Shown here one piece after another: positions 7,802-16,525 of a DNA stretch of 64,000 nt. Each line of letters begins with the position of its first letter. Position 1 is the first letter of the stretch. The notes beneath the pieces were generated by a model that saw nothing but the letters and a program-made list of their open reading frames with translations, searched no databases and was not told where the DNA came from. The DNA is taken from positions 1 to 64,000 of the forward strand of contig CACGPU010000006.1 of NCBI GenBank assembly GCA_902575065.1, in the 5' to 3' direction. This DNA comes from an uncultured Alphaproteobacteria bacterium (GTDB lineage Bacteria; Pseudomonadota; Alphaproteobacteria; HIMB59). The position numbers and the translations under genes are program-made.

Positions 7802-10381
7802 ATGATGAATTTTGAAAAATATACTAATAGTTCAAAAAAAATTATTAATTCTGCACAAAATTTAGCATTAAGTAAAAAACATCAAAAAATTGCCCCTATT
7901 CATATTTTTAATGAATTATTAAATTTCAATCATGAGTTAATTAATAAAATTTTTGAGAAAATTAACACCAGTGTAATTAAAACAACTATTTCTGAAATAT
8001 TATCTAAAGAACAAGTAAATAACCCAAACAGTAGTCAAATTTATGCTGATCCTAAATTATTGAGTCTTTTTGAAGATGCAGAAAAAATTGCAAAGTCTAA
8101 TCAAGATAGTTTTGTATCGATCGACTCTTTATTTTTAAGTTGCATAAAATCAGATGAACAAATTGAAAAAATATTAAAAAAAAATGGGCTAAGTCTTGGA
8201 TTAGTTAAAACAAAAATTCAAGAGTTTAGAAAAGACGGAAAGTCTGAAAGCGAAAATTCTGATGATAATTTTAATGCTTTAGAAAAGTATACAATCAATG
8301 TTTCTCAAAAGGCACAAAAAAGAGAGTTAGATCCGGTTATTGGAAGAGATGAGGAAATTAGAAGAACTATTCAAGTTTTATCTAGGAGAACTAAAAATAA
8401 TCCAATATTAATTGGAGACCCTGGTGTTGGAAAAACTGCATTGATAGAGGGTTTGGCACAAAGAATCGTAAATAAAGATGTTCCACGCTCATTAGAAAAT
8501 AAAGTTATTCGAATACTTGATCTGGGATTATTGCTTGCCGGTGCCAAGTATCGTGGAGAATTTGAAGAAAGACTTCAAAATGTTTTAAAAGAAATTCACA
8601 AGCAAAACGGTTCAATAATTTTATTTATAGATGAAATTCATACACTTGTTGGTGCTGGAAAAACAGATGGTGCGATGGATGCATCTAACATGCTAAAGCC
8701 AGCATTAGCTAGAGGTGAATTACATTGCGTTGGTGCAACCACTCTAGATGAATATAAAAAATATTTTGAGAAAGATGCAGCCTTAACAAGACGTTTTCAA
8801 CCAGTTTTTGTTAATGAACCCTCTTCGACGGATGCTGTTGCTATTTTAAGAGGTCTAAAAGAAAAATACGAAATTCACCACGGAATAAGAATTAGCGATG
8901 AAGCTATTTTATCATCAGTTCGATTATCAGATCGATATATAACTGATCGTTTTCTACCTGATAAGGCAATTGATTTAATGGATGAGGCTGCCAGTAAAGT
9001 TAAAATGGAGATTGACAGTAAACCTGAGGAAATAGACCAACTTGACAGAGATCTTATTAAACTACAGATGGAAAAAAATGTTCTTTCAAAAGATAATGAA
9101 AAAGATGATAAAAAAAATGAAAAAATTGAAAGTCAAATATTAGATATTCAAGAAAAACTAAATATACTCAATAGTACTTGGGAGTCAGAAAAAAAGATAC
9201 TAGATACAAAAAGAAATTTAAATGAAAGAATTGATCAAGCAAAAGAGGACCTTGAAAGTGCTCAAAGAAGTGGTGACTTAACGAAAGCTAGTGAAATCAT
9301 GTATGGATTACTCCCTAGTCTTCAAAAAGAGTATGAAGAATTAAATAAAAAAGAGCAGGCTACAATCATTAATGAAGTGATTAATGCTGATGATATTGCA
9401 AGTGTTGTCTCAAAGTGGACGGGTATCCCTTTAGAAAAACTTATCGGAGGTGAAAAAGATAAGTTAGTAAACATAGAAAAACTCTTAGAGAAAAGAGTTA
9501 TTGGCCAACAAGATGCAATTGAGAAAGTATCTAAGGCAATTAAGATTTCAAAAGCAGGTCTTCAAGATCCTAATAAACCTTTGGGGTCCTTCCTTTTTTT
9601 AGGGCCAACAGGTGTAGGAAAAACTGAATTATCAAAAGCACTAGCAGAGTATGTTTTTGATAACGAAAAGCAAATGCTTAGACTTGACATGTCTGAGTAT
9701 ATGGAAAAACACTCAGTTAGTAAGCTTATTGGATCTCCTCCAGGTTATGTTGGTTACGATGATGGTGGGAAGTTAACTGATTCTGTTCGCAGACGCCCCT
9801 ACCAAGTAATTTTGTTTGATGAAATTGAAAAAGCGCACCCTGATGTATTTAATATTCTACTACAAATTTTAGACGATGGTAGGTTAACAGACTCAAAAGG
9901 AAAAATAGTAAATTTTAAAAATACACTTATCATTATGACTTCTAACATTGGCTCACAAATTCCTATTGATGATAATTTTGACTATACAACAAAAAAGAAC
10001 TTAGCCCTTGAAGAGCTTAAAAATCATTTTCGACTAGAATTTTTAAATAGAATTGATGACATAATACTATTTAACAAATTATCAAAAGAAAACATTAGTG
10101 CGATTTTAAATAACCAAATTCAATTAATTGAGCAAAGAATCTCTTCAAAAGGTATTTCAATTGGTTTTACTGATGAAGCCTTTAACTACTTGAAAGAAAA
10201 AGGTTTTGATCCGTTATTTGGGGCCAGACCTTTGAAAAGATTATTACAAGATGAAGTTTTAAATCCCTTATCAGAGGTAATTTTAGATATTGGTGAGAAT
10301 ATTGAAGATAAATTAATTTTCACTAAAGATAAATACGGATTAGTAATCGCTAATAAAAACCTTAGGGTTTTGAGATCATAA
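7802..10381 (+). CDS. clpB: ATP-dependent disaggregase ClpB
   Basis: An approximately 859-residue Hsp100 AAA+ chaperone that dissolves protein aggregates with DnaK. Order: Clp-N domain (about 1-150), first AAA+ module with Walker [14 protein letters not shown] and Walker [10 protein letters not shown], a coiled-coil middle domain rich in Glu/Lys (about 400-520), second AAA+ module with Walker [13 protein letters not shown] and Walker [12 protein letters not shown], and the small C-terminal domain (GARPLKR). The middle domain distinguishes ClpB from ClpA/C. An open frame extends upstream, but homology starts at [10 protein letters not shown], so I use 7802 (7805 is equally possible). No clear heat-shock promoter could be identified. 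Upstream space is shared with the divergent murA operon. Confidence 0.96.
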   Translation: MMNFEKYTNSSKKIINSAQNLALSKKHQKIAPIHIFNELLNFNHELINKIFEKINTSVIKTTISEILSKEQVNNPNSSQIYADPKLLSLFEDAEKIAKSNQDSFVSIDSLFLSCIKSDEQIEKILKKNGLSLGLVKTKIQEFRKDGKSESENSDDNFNALEKYTINVSQKAQKRELDPVIGRDEEIRRTIQVLSRRTKNNPILIGDPGVGKTALIEGLAQRIVNKDVPRSLENKVIRILDLGLLLAGAKYRGEFEERLQNVLKEIHKQNGSIILFIDEIHTLVGAGKTDGAMDASNMLKPALARGELHCVGATTLDEYKKYFEKDAALTRRFQPVFVNEPSSTDAVAILRGLKEKYEIHHGIRISDEAILSSVRLSDRYITDRFLPDKAIDLMDEAASKVKMEIDSKPEEIDQLDRDLIKLQMEKNVLSKDNEKDDKKNEKIESQILDIQEKLNILNSTWESEKKILDTKRNLNERIDQAKEDLESAQRSGDLTKASEIMYGLLPSLQKEYEELNKKEQATIINEVINADDIASVVSKWTGIPLEKLIGGEKDKLVNIEKLLEKRVIGQQDAIEKVSKAIKISKAGLQDPNKPLGSFLFLGPTGVGKTELSKALAEYVFDNEKQMLRLDMSEYMEKHSVSKLIGSPPGYVGYDDGGKLTDSVRRRPYQVILFDEIEKAHPDVFNILLQILDDGRLTDSKGKIVNFKNTLIIMTSNIGSQIPIDDNFDYTTKKNLALEELKNHFRLEFLNRIDDIILFNKLSKENISAILNNQIQLIEQRISSKGISIGFTDEAFNYLKEKGFDPLFGARPLKRLLQDEVLNPLSEVILDIGENIEDKLIFTKDKYGLVIANKNLRVLRS

Positions 10382-10416
10382 CTTTCAACTTAAAGCAAAA
10401 TTTGTATAATTAATTT

Positions 10417-10509
10417 ATGAAATGGATATTTTTAATTGGGGCATTTGCTTTAATATTCTTTGTATTGTTCCTTTCAATAATGACTATCAGAAAAATTAGA
10501 AAAAAATAA
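10417..10509 (+). CDS. 30-residue single-span membrane microprotein
   Basis: A tiny ORF of 30 codons: one hydrophobic helix (IFLIGAFALIFFVLFLSIM) followed by a basic cytoplasmic tail (RKIRKK), the pattern of a real N-out or tail-anchored microprotein. It lies 35 bases after clpB and 3 bases before the next membrane-protein gene, in the same direction. No family is recognised. In AT-rich DNA hydrophobic ORFs can arise by chance, hence modest confidence. Confidence 0.4.
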   Translation: MKWIFLIGAFALIFFVLFLSIMTIRKIRKK

Positions 10510-10512
10510 TTT

Positions 10513-10926
10513 TTGGACCTTTTTTTTACAGACTCTCTTTATAACACGAAGGTTTTTATAGTTTCAATTATTTTAACAATAATTTTTTTTATTCTACTTT
10601 TAACAAGAAAAATTTATAAAAAAAAATTAACAGTTTCAAATTTATCAATATATTCTTCTCTTTTTTTATTATTTATTGCTTTTACTAGCTTATTTGTTGT
10701 AAATTTTTTTGGTAAATTTACTTACGTTCTTTTTATTGCAGCTACAATAACAATAATATATTCAGAAATAAGTTTTCTTCTTGGAAAATATTTTTTCCCT
10801 AATTTTGTAAGTGAAAACGTTTCTAAAGAAATTGTTTATATGTTTAGTTTTATCGTATTCATAAATGCAGGTTATTTTACCTTTATGTTAATATTAGATA
10901 TTTTAAAAGCTGAAACTTATATTTAA
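10513..10926 (+). CDS. membrane protein of unknown function, four predicted helices
   Basis: A 137-residue protein with about four hydrophobic segments (roughly residues 13-30, 46-65, 68-88 and 107-130), a basic loop RKIYKKK after the first, and no recognisable motif. The frame opens with TTG three bases after the preceding microprotein; no ATG lies near the N terminus. It belongs to a run of small membrane proteins downstream of clpB (10417-11551). Function not recognised. Confidence 0.6.
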   Translation: MDLFFTDSLYNTKVFIVSIILTIIFFILLLTRKIYKKKLTVSNLSIYSSLFLLFIAFTSLFVVNFFGKFTYVLFIAATITIIYSEISFLLGKYFFPNFVSENVSKEIVYMFSFIVFINAGYFTFMLILDILKAETYI

Positions 10927-10937
10927 ATGTTAGTAAT

Positions 10938-11369
10938 GTGATAATATTAATTTCATATTTTCAATTATTTATAATAAGTTTTTTAGCAGCTACAATTCTC
11001 CCTCTCTCCTCTGAATTAGTTTTATCAACAATGCTATTAACAGACTCATTTGATAAATATTTACTTTTGGTTGTTGCAAGTTTTGGAAATATTCTTGGTT
11101 CATCAGTTAATTGGTATTTAGGAAAAAAAATATTAATTTTTAAAGATAAAAATTGGTTCCCCGCCAATGAGAGGCAAATTGCAAAAGGTGAAATTTATTT
11201 TAAAAAATATGGCATTTGGTCGTTGTTATTGGCATGGGTACCAATCATTGGAGATCCTCTTACTATAGTAGCAGGAATATTAAGAGTAAAGTTTTTCACT
11301 TTTTTACTTCTTATTAGTATCTCAAAAATATCTAGGTATATTTTTTTAATATTTATTATTTTTAAATGA
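10938..11369 (+). CDS. YqaA/DedA-like membrane protein (VTT domain)
   Basis: A 143-residue membrane protein resembling the YqaA branch of the SNARE-associated/DedA superfamily. It shows the early LPLSSELVLSTMLL segment, GNILGSSVNWYLGKK (the amphipathic re-entrant region with N and G residues) and LLAWVPIIGDPLTIVAGILRV, close to the family's R/P-G-D signature region. DedA-type proteins act as lipid scramblases or flippases in undecaprenyl-phosphate and phospholipid handling, but the YqaA branch is uncharacterised. The start is GTG. The gene overlaps the next ORF by ATGA. Confidence 0.75.
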   Translation: MIILISYFQLFIISFLAATILPLSSELVLSTMLLTDSFDKYLLLVVASFGNILGSSVNWYLGKKILIFKDKNWFPANERQIAKGEIYFKKYGIWSLLLAWVPIIGDPLTIVAGILRVKFFTFLLLISISKISRYIFLIFIIFK

Positions 11370-11551
11370 TTAAAATAATTACTTTAGAGATTGGTAATTC
11401 ATCTTGGTGGAAAAATAAAAAATACAGAAAAGAGGCCTCTATAGAGTTAAGAAAACTAAGAAATAAATATAAGTCAGTAAGAGTTGTAAAAAAATATAGA
11501 CTAAACAGTAGTAATACAATTATATACGGTGATTATGCTTTAAAAAATTAA
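11366..11551 (+). CDS. small basic protein of unknown function
   Basis: A 61-residue basic protein (EIGNSSWWKNKKYRKEASIE, then ELRKLRNKYKS). It is soluble, with no signal or membrane segment, and is translationally coupled to the YqaA-like gene by an ATGA overlap. The coupling and the Trp/Tyr-containing composition argue for a real protein. I recognise no family. Convergent with the Cys-rich gene that ends 13 bases away. Confidence 0.5.
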   Translation: MIKIITLEIGNSSWWKNKKYRKEASIELRKLRNKYKSVRVVKKYRLNSSNTIIYGDYALKN

Positions 11552-11564
11552 TTTTTTTGTAAAG

Positions 11565-12299
11565 TTATTTGGATAGCTTTATAAATATATCACCCATCCC
11601 AGAAATAAGCTCCTCTTCTTTAGTAGAATTTCTAATCTTACATTGTTGCCCAACTACAGGGTGGTTGTTAATTGCTAAAAGATCACTGCTATTACAACTA
11701 GTTGGTTTGTGCAATAAGCCAATTATCATTTTTTGATCAACTGCAAAGACTTGATCTAAATTCATCTTTTCACCAATACAAAAATAATCTCGATTTACCT
11801 CAAGTGGAAATTCCTCTTTACCACAGGGGTTATCAATAGTCATAACAGTAAATTTTTCTTCAATACCTTGAAATTTATGTGATATTTCCATAGCTTTTGC
11901 ATATTTCATTGAATCACAAACACATGGCCAACAACAGCGATACATATCACCACATACTTTATTACCCGAGTCGACCTCACTCATACTTATAAATGCAGGC
12001 TCAGATCCAGGAGCTATCAATGAACCAGATACTGGGCAATATCTTTTATTGAATTCAACAAAATCGTCAAAACTAAGGTCTTGATCTATAAGATATTTAA
12101 AAAACTTTGGTCCTGCAGCATTCCTATTTCCATCAGGAAATATATTAATCCAGTTTTCGGCAAGTATATCATAGTAGTAAGCTTCATTTTTTGTAATTTC
12201 AGTAGAGTAAGAATTTTTATTAGCAATCAATACAAGTAAGATAGTGATAACAGCTAAAATGATATTATTTTTAATAAAAGTTATAAGTTTTATATACAT
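11565..12299 (-). CDS. membrane-anchored or secreted Cys-rich protein, unknown function
   Basis: A 244-residue protein with an N-terminal hydrophobic helix (FIKNNIILAVITILLVLIA), either an uncleaved anchor or signal sequence, and a periplasmic part with ten cysteines. Five of these cluster in the stretch VCGDMYRCCWPCVCD, which contains a CWPC (CxxC) pair reminiscent of redox or metal sites; the others lie in YCPVS, NPCG, YFCIG, TSCN and QQCK. I chose the ATG at 12299; a TTG five codons upstream is the alternative. It is divergent from the FG-GAP/ASPIC gene with about 58 bases between. A thioredoxin-like or metal-binding role is possible but not shown. Confidence 0.65.
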   Translation of the reverse strand: MYIKLITFIKNNIILAVITILLVLIANKNSYSTEITKNEAYYYDILAENWINIFPDGNRNAAGPKFFKYLIDQDLSFDDFVEFNKRYCPVSGSLIAPGSEPAFISMSEVDSGNKVCGDMYRCCWPCVCDSMKYAKAMEISHKFQGIEEKFTVMTIDNPCGKEEFPLEVNRDYFCIGEKMNLDQVFAVDQKMIIGLLHKPTSCNSSDLLAINNHPVVGQQCKIRNSTKEEELISGMGDIFIKLSK

Positions 12300-12357
12300 T
12301 TGATAGTGGTACAAATCATATCTAAATCTAGATCATCAAAAAAATAGTATTAATTAT

Positions 12358-13794
12358 ATGAAATTTTATAAAATTCCGTTTTTATTTTTATTTATTTTTT
12401 ATTCTATGAATGTATTTGCAGAAAAAACCTTTTTCAAAAATATAAGTAATTTATTACCTGATCAAAGTGCTAGACTAAGTTACGGGGTGGCTGTAACCGA
12501 TTTTGACAATGACGGCAATGATGAATTTATAGTAACTGGATTTAGATATAATAATCTAGCATTAGGTTTTAATGGAGAAACTCTTGAAAATAAAATTACT
12601 GAAAATATATTTTCTGATCCAGAAAGATCTACAATTGGGGTTGCTGCATGCGATATAGATAAAGATGGCTCTGAGGAAATATATTTCCTCAACACAGATA
12701 CATACAGTGGGATGAAAATGTACTCAGACAGGCTTTTAATAAATTCGCAGGGTGCAATAGAGGACTTATTTGAAAAAAAAATTAATCAAAGTGAATTGAA
12801 TTTAACAGCTGGAAGATCAGTAGTTTGCGTCGACAGAGAGGGTAAAGGAAATTATGGAATTTATGTAGCAAATTATGGTGGTCCAACAAGACTCTATGAG
12901 TTTATTAATAATAGGGTTGTAGATCTAGCTGCGAGCCTGGGACTTGATAAAGTTACAGGAGGTAGAGCTGTAGTTGCTGGTCATATCTTATCTGATCAAA
13001 TAGATGTGTTTGCAGCTAATGAAAGAGGTCCGAATTTTCTTTATTTTAATCAAAACGGAAAGTATTCAGATGTCGCGAGTCAAATGAATGTCAAAGATAT
13101 CTATCAAAATGGAAGGGGGACAGCATTATCTGATATTCTTTATCGAGGAAGACTTGATATTCTAAACGGTAATTGGGAGGGTTTTAATAGAGCCTACGTT
13201 TTAGATAACGATAAATTTAAAAACATTGCTAACTCTACTTTTGAAGAGCCATCAAAAATTAGAACAGTAATCTCGGCGGATTTTGATAATGATGGTTATG
13301 ATGAGGTATTTTTGAATAATATAGGTCAACCAAATAGACTTTATAAAATAATTGAAAACGGTGAATTTAAAGAAATTAAATTAAAACAAGCTCTAGAGCC
13401 AAATGGTCTTGGAACGGGAGCGGCAGTTGCAGATATAGATAATGATGGGGTACTGGAGCTCCTTTTATCTCATGGAGAGTCCGGCGCTCAACCATTGTCT
13501 CTATTTAAATACCACAATGATGAGAAAAGATCTTTTTTAAGAATTAGACCTTTAAATATACATGGTGCACCAGCTAGAGGAGCTACAGTAACTCTTTACA
13601 CAAATGAAAGAACACATTCAAAAACAATTGATGCCGGATCAGGTTATCTGTGCCAAATGGAACCAGTTGCTCACTATGGAATCAGAGATAATGAAAATGA
13701 GTTTAAGATTAAAATTAAATGGACTAATGGGGATGAGGAACTATTAGAAGTTGAAAATTTAAATCAGACAATTGTTGTGAAGCAAAAGATTTAA
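12358..13794 (+). CDS. secreted FG-GAP/VCBS repeat protein with C-terminal ASPIC/UnbV domain
   Basis: A 478-residue exported protein. A signal peptide is clear (residues 1-21, ending NVFA). Several FG-GAP repeats with the Ca-binding DxDxDG-like pattern follow: DFDNDGND near residue 47, CDIDKDGSEE, DFDNDGYDE and DIDNDGVLE, consistent with an integrin-like beta-propeller. The C-terminal 80 residues (GAPARGATVTLYT, then IDAGSGYLCQMEP and KIKWTNGD) match the ASPIC/UnbV domain of CRTAC1-like proteins. Such proteins are extracellular or surface-bound and often calcium-binding. The partner is unknown. It is followed three bases later by the convergent stop of the ATP-grasp gene. Confidence 0.85.
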   Translation: MKFYKIPFLFLFIFYSMNVFAEKTFFKNISNLLPDQSARLSYGVAVTDFDNDGNDEFIVTGFRYNNLALGFNGETLENKITENIFSDPERSTIGVAACDIDKDGSEEIYFLNTDTYSGMKMYSDRLLINSQGAIEDLFEKKINQSELNLTAGRSVVCVDREGKGNYGIYVANYGGPTRLYEFINNRVVDLAASLGLDKVTGGRAVVAGHILSDQIDVFAANERGPNFLYFNQNGKYSDVASQMNVKDIYQNGRGTALSDILYRGRLDILNGNWEGFNRAYVLDNDKFKNIANSTFEEPSKIRTVISADFDNDGYDEVFLNNIGQPNRLYKIIENGEFKEIKLKQALEPNGLGTGAAVADIDNDGVLELLLSHGESGAQPLSLFKYHNDEKRSFLRIRPLNIHGAPARGATVTLYTNERTHSKTIDAGSGYLCQMEPVAHYGIRDNENEFKIKIKWTNGDEELLEVENLNQTIVVKQKI

Positions 13795-13797
13795 AAT

Positions 13798-15243
13798 TTA
13801 ATCCTCTACAATCATAGTGTCTTTTGACCCTCCACCCTGCGAACTATTAACTATCGTACTTCCTTTTTTAAGAGCAACTCTCGTCAAACCACCCATAGTC
13901 ACGTATGTCTCTCTACCAGAAAGAATAAATGGCCGTAAATCTTGATGTCGAGGTTCAATTAAATTCCCCTGCAAAGTTGGGGTAGTTGATAATATTTCTA
14001 AAGGTTGAGCTATAAAGTTTCTTGGGTTATGTAAAATTTTTCTAATATATGCCTCTCTCTCAGATTTAGAGGATTTAGGTCCTACTATAATTCCATAACC
14101 ACCAGATCCATCAGCTGGTTTTACTATCATTTTTGAAATATTAGATATTACGTGATCTCTCTCGGATTTATTGTGACATAAATATGTCTCTACTTGATCC
14201 AATTTTGGCTCTTCATCTAAATAATATTTAATTATTTTAGGAACATATGAGTAAATAACCTTATCATCTGCTACCCCACTTCCAGGTGCATTTAGAAGTC
14301 CAACATTGCCTTTTCTATAAGATTTGTATAAACCCGCTACGCCTAACAAAGATCCTTTAAAAAAAGTTTTGGGATCTAAAAAAGTATCATCAATCCTTCT
14401 ATATATGCAATCAACTCTTAAACCCCCTTTGACAGTCTTTACATAAACTTTGTCATTTTCGACATAAAGATCTTTTCCCTCAACAAGAGCAATTCCCATT
14501 TGCTGTGCTAAAAATGAATGTTCGAAGTATGCAGAGTTATAAACACCTGGTGTTAATACAACCATTGTTGGATTATTTTTTTTATAAGGTATTGCATCTA
14601 ACATACAATGATAGAGTCTATTACAATAGTGATTGATCGGTGAGACTCTATAACGCGTAAATAACTCAGGAAATACCTCCCCCATTACCATTCTATTTTC
14701 AAGCATATATGAAACACCTGATGGTACACGAAGATTATCTTCTAACACTAAAAATTTTCCATCAATGTTTCTAATTAAATCTATTCCTGAAATGTGAGAC
14801 CATATCTTTTTTTTTGGATGAAAACCCTCACATTGTTTTAGATAATTTTGAGATTTAAATACTAATTCTTTTGGAACAATATTGTCTTTAAATATTTTTT
14901 TTTGATTATAGACATCATTAATAAATAGATTTAATGCTTTACACCTTTGTATTAACCCTTTTCTCACCTTAAGCCATTGGGATTTGAGAATAATCCTTGG
15001 AATAATATCCAATGGCCATTTTTTTTCTTCTGCAGCTTTTTTATCTGCTGAGTAAACTTTAAAATTAATACCGCGAGAACTTATTGTGCTTTGACAATTT
15101 TGTTCAATTCTTTCTAAATCTTTGATTGAGTAACTATTTAATATTTTAGAAATTACTTTAGCTTCTTTTCTTAGACTTTTTTCAGGTGTTAAATACTCAT
15201 CATAGCTATTTTTTGAATTGTAATTTTTCCAATTTATGCTCAC
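13798..15243 (-). CDS. circularly permuted type-2 ATP-grasp protein
   Basis: A 481-residue member of the DUF404/DUF407 circularly permuted ATP-grasp group, predicted to form amide bonds on peptide-like substrates. Visible features are LVLEDNLRVPSGVSYMLENR, a D-cluster near VDCIYRRIDD, NAPGSGVADDK and the nucleotide loop KPADGSGGYGIIVG with QDLRPFI. In many bacteria this gene stands in an operon with an alpha-E (DUF403) protein, a transglutaminase-like protease and the Anbu peptidase. Here only the divergent Anbu gene is present, 105 bases away. Soluble, full length. Confidence 0.88.
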   Translation of the reverse strand: MSINWKNYNSKNSYDEYLTPEKSLRKEAKVISKILNSYSIKDLERIEQNCQSTISSRGINFKVYSADKKAAEEKKWPLDIIPRIILKSQWLKVRKGLIQRCKALNLFINDVYNQKKIFKDNIVPKELVFKSQNYLKQCEGFHPKKKIWSHISGIDLIRNIDGKFLVLEDNLRVPSGVSYMLENRMVMGEVFPELFTRYRVSPINHYCNRLYHCMLDAIPYKKNNPTMVVLTPGVYNSAYFEHSFLAQQMGIALVEGKDLYVENDKVYVKTVKGGLRVDCIYRRIDDTFLDPKTFFKGSLLGVAGLYKSYRKGNVGLLNAPGSGVADDKVIYSYVPKIIKYYLDEEPKLDQVETYLCHNKSERDHVISNISKMIVKPADGSGGYGIIVGPKSSKSEREAYIRKILHNPRNFIAQPLEILSTTPTLQGNLIEPRHQDLRPFILSGRETYVTMGGLTRVALKKGSTIVNSSQGGGSKDTMIVED

Positions 15244-15348
15244 TGTGTAAAAATACTATAAATGCCTATTAGTAGTTATGCATAGTTTAGATTGAAGGTA
15301 TGTAAATATTCGTTTGTATTTTTGAAAAATTAGCTATTTAATTAAAAT

Positions 15349-16077
15349 GTGACTTATTGTGTAGGAATAAAAGTAAATGAGGGGATGGTTTTTGCATCTG
15401 ATAGGAGAACAAATGCTGGCCTAGATAACTTTAACTCTTATTCTAAAATGTATGTCCACAAGGGTGTCAATAGAAATATAATAATTTTAACTTCAGGAAA
15501 TTTAGCTACTTCTCAAGCAGTATTTAACTCGATTGCTAAAGATTTAGAAGACGATAAAAATGGGAATAATTTAAATAATTTATTTAATTTAAATGAAATC
15601 GCAAAATACATTGGGAGATTGAATGTTAAACATTCCTCACCAGATGGTATCAATCAAGAGACTATTGAGTTAGGTTCAACTTTTATAGTTGGTGGACATA
15701 TAAAAGATCAAGAGTCAGAATTATATTTGGTATACCCGCAGGGTAACTTTATTAAATCAAGTGAATTCAAACCTTATCTTGTCATTGGAGAAATAAAGTA
15801 TGGTAAGCCTATATTAGACAGAGTTGTTAAGTCAGACACATATCTTGGAGATGCAGCAAGATGTGCTTTAATAAGCATGGACAGTACAATGAAAGCAGAT
15901 TTATCTGTTGGTCCACCAATCGACTTAGTTGTATATAAAAATAACTTATCAAAAATAGTTTACCAACAATCTCTTGAAATTAATGATGATGATTATCAAT
16001 ACATTTCAAAACAATGGGAAAAAGGAATATTTGAAATTTTTAAATCTTTCGATCGTTTTAAATGGGAAGATAAATAG
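15349..16077 (+). CDS. Anbu proteasome-type peptidase
   Basis: A 242-residue Ntn-hydrolase of the proteasome-like Anbu (ancestral beta subunit) group. It begins MTYCVGIKVNEG; Thr2 becomes the N-terminal nucleophile after Met removal, and SDRRTNAG and YSKMYVH supply the conserved Asp and Lys. The GTG start is chosen because it places Thr at position 2 as in the family. Anbu assembles into open helical or ring oligomers, and its physiological substrate is unknown. It is commonly linked to ATP-grasp, alpha-E and transglutaminase genes thought to make and break a peptide product. The divergent ATP-grasp gene fits that; the other two partners are missing locally. A small membrane protein gene begins directly after the stop. 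Confidence 0.9.
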   Translation: MTYCVGIKVNEGMVFASDRRTNAGLDNFNSYSKMYVHKGVNRNIIILTSGNLATSQAVFNSIAKDLEDDKNGNNLNNLFNLNEIAKYIGRLNVKHSSPDGINQETIELGSTFIVGGHIKDQESELYLVYPQGNFIKSSEFKPYLVIGEIKYGKPILDRVVKSDTYLGDAARCALISMDSTMKADLSVGPPIDLVVYKNNLSKIVYQQSLEINDDDYQYISKQWEKGIFEIFKSFDRFKWEDK

Positions 16078-16236
16078 ATGGAACCCTCTCCATTTGTAGC
16101 TAACTTATCAAGTATTATTGTAATCAGTCTTGCCTTGATCTCCTTTTATTTGATAGCTAGAAAAAAAGGTAAATACGTTGATATTTTATTTGGATTTATT
16201 TTAGCGATAATATTTCTTTTAAAAATGATATACTAA
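16078..16236 (+). CDS. 52-residue membrane protein directly after Anbu
   Basis: The ATG follows the Anbu TAG with no gap. The 52-residue product has two hydrophobic helices (about residues 12-27 and 35-51) separated by a basic loop ARKKGKY, so both ends are probably outside the cytoplasm by the positive-inside rule. No family is recognised. Immediate adjacency to Anbu suggests co-translation and a possible membrane link for it, which is inference only. Confidence 0.5.
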   Translation: MEPSPFVANLSSIIVISLALISFYLIARKKGKYVDILFGFILAIIFLLKMIY

Positions 16237-16240
16237 AAAT

Positions 16241-16522
16241 ATGAAATTTTTTTTTATTCTTTTTTTATTTGTCCCGCAAAGTTTGTTAAGTTTTTGTTAC
16301 GAGCCCTCACCTCCTTGGTCCAAACCCTCTAAACCAATGGTGCCGTGGTGTGTAGATGAGTGGACAAATACTCACACATGTAGTGATTGGGAAATTGACA
16401 ATTACAATTATGAAGTCCAAAATTACAATTATGAAGTCCAAAATTACGTCTACGAACTACAAAATTATTTATATGAAGCAGAAGATTATGTTAACTGCGA
16501 AATTAATAGCCTAAATTACTAA
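16241..16522 (+). CDS. small secreted heptad-repeat protein
   Basis: A 93-residue protein with a cleavable signal peptide (MKFFFILFLFVPQSLLSF), a Trp/Pro-rich segment with three cysteines (CYEPSPPW, PWCVDEW, HTCSDWE), then four 7-residue units (residues 54-81) of the form NYxYEhx: NYNYEVQ twice, NYVYELQ and NYLYEAE, ending DYVNCEI. The regular spacing of Tyr and aliphatic residues suggests an amphipathic helix or coiled coil. It starts 4 bases after the preceding membrane-protein gene, so it is probably part of the Anbu transcript. No family is recognised; a signal peptide plus internal repetition argues it is real. Confidence 0.6.
   Translation: MKFFFILFLFVPQSLLSFCYEPSPPWSKPSKPMVPWCVDEWTNTHTCSDWEIDNYNYEVQNYNYEVQNYVYELQNYLYEAEDYVNCEINSLNY
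16400..16483 (+). repeat. tandem 21-bp repeat inside the heptad-repeat gene
   Basis: Four consecutive 21-base units. The first two (16400-16420 and 16421-16441) are identical; the third and fourth have diverged mostly in ways that keep the Asn-Tyr-x-Tyr-Glu pattern. Unit length is a multiple of three, so copy-number change keeps the frame. The identical pair suggests recent duplication. Confidence 0.85.
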
Positions 16523-16525
16523 GCC

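Noticed and set aside
13798-15243. Circularly permuted ATP-grasp protein as a glutathionylspermidine synthase or GshB paralogue
   Set aside because: The permuted domain order with LVLEDNLRVPSG and the Anbu neighbour fit the DUF404/407 group. True gshA and gshB are present elsewhere.
16400-16483. Short tandem units considered as a CRISPR-like or satellite array
   Set aside because: Unit length is 21 bases without spacers, the frame is kept, and units encode a heptad pattern in a signal-peptide protein.
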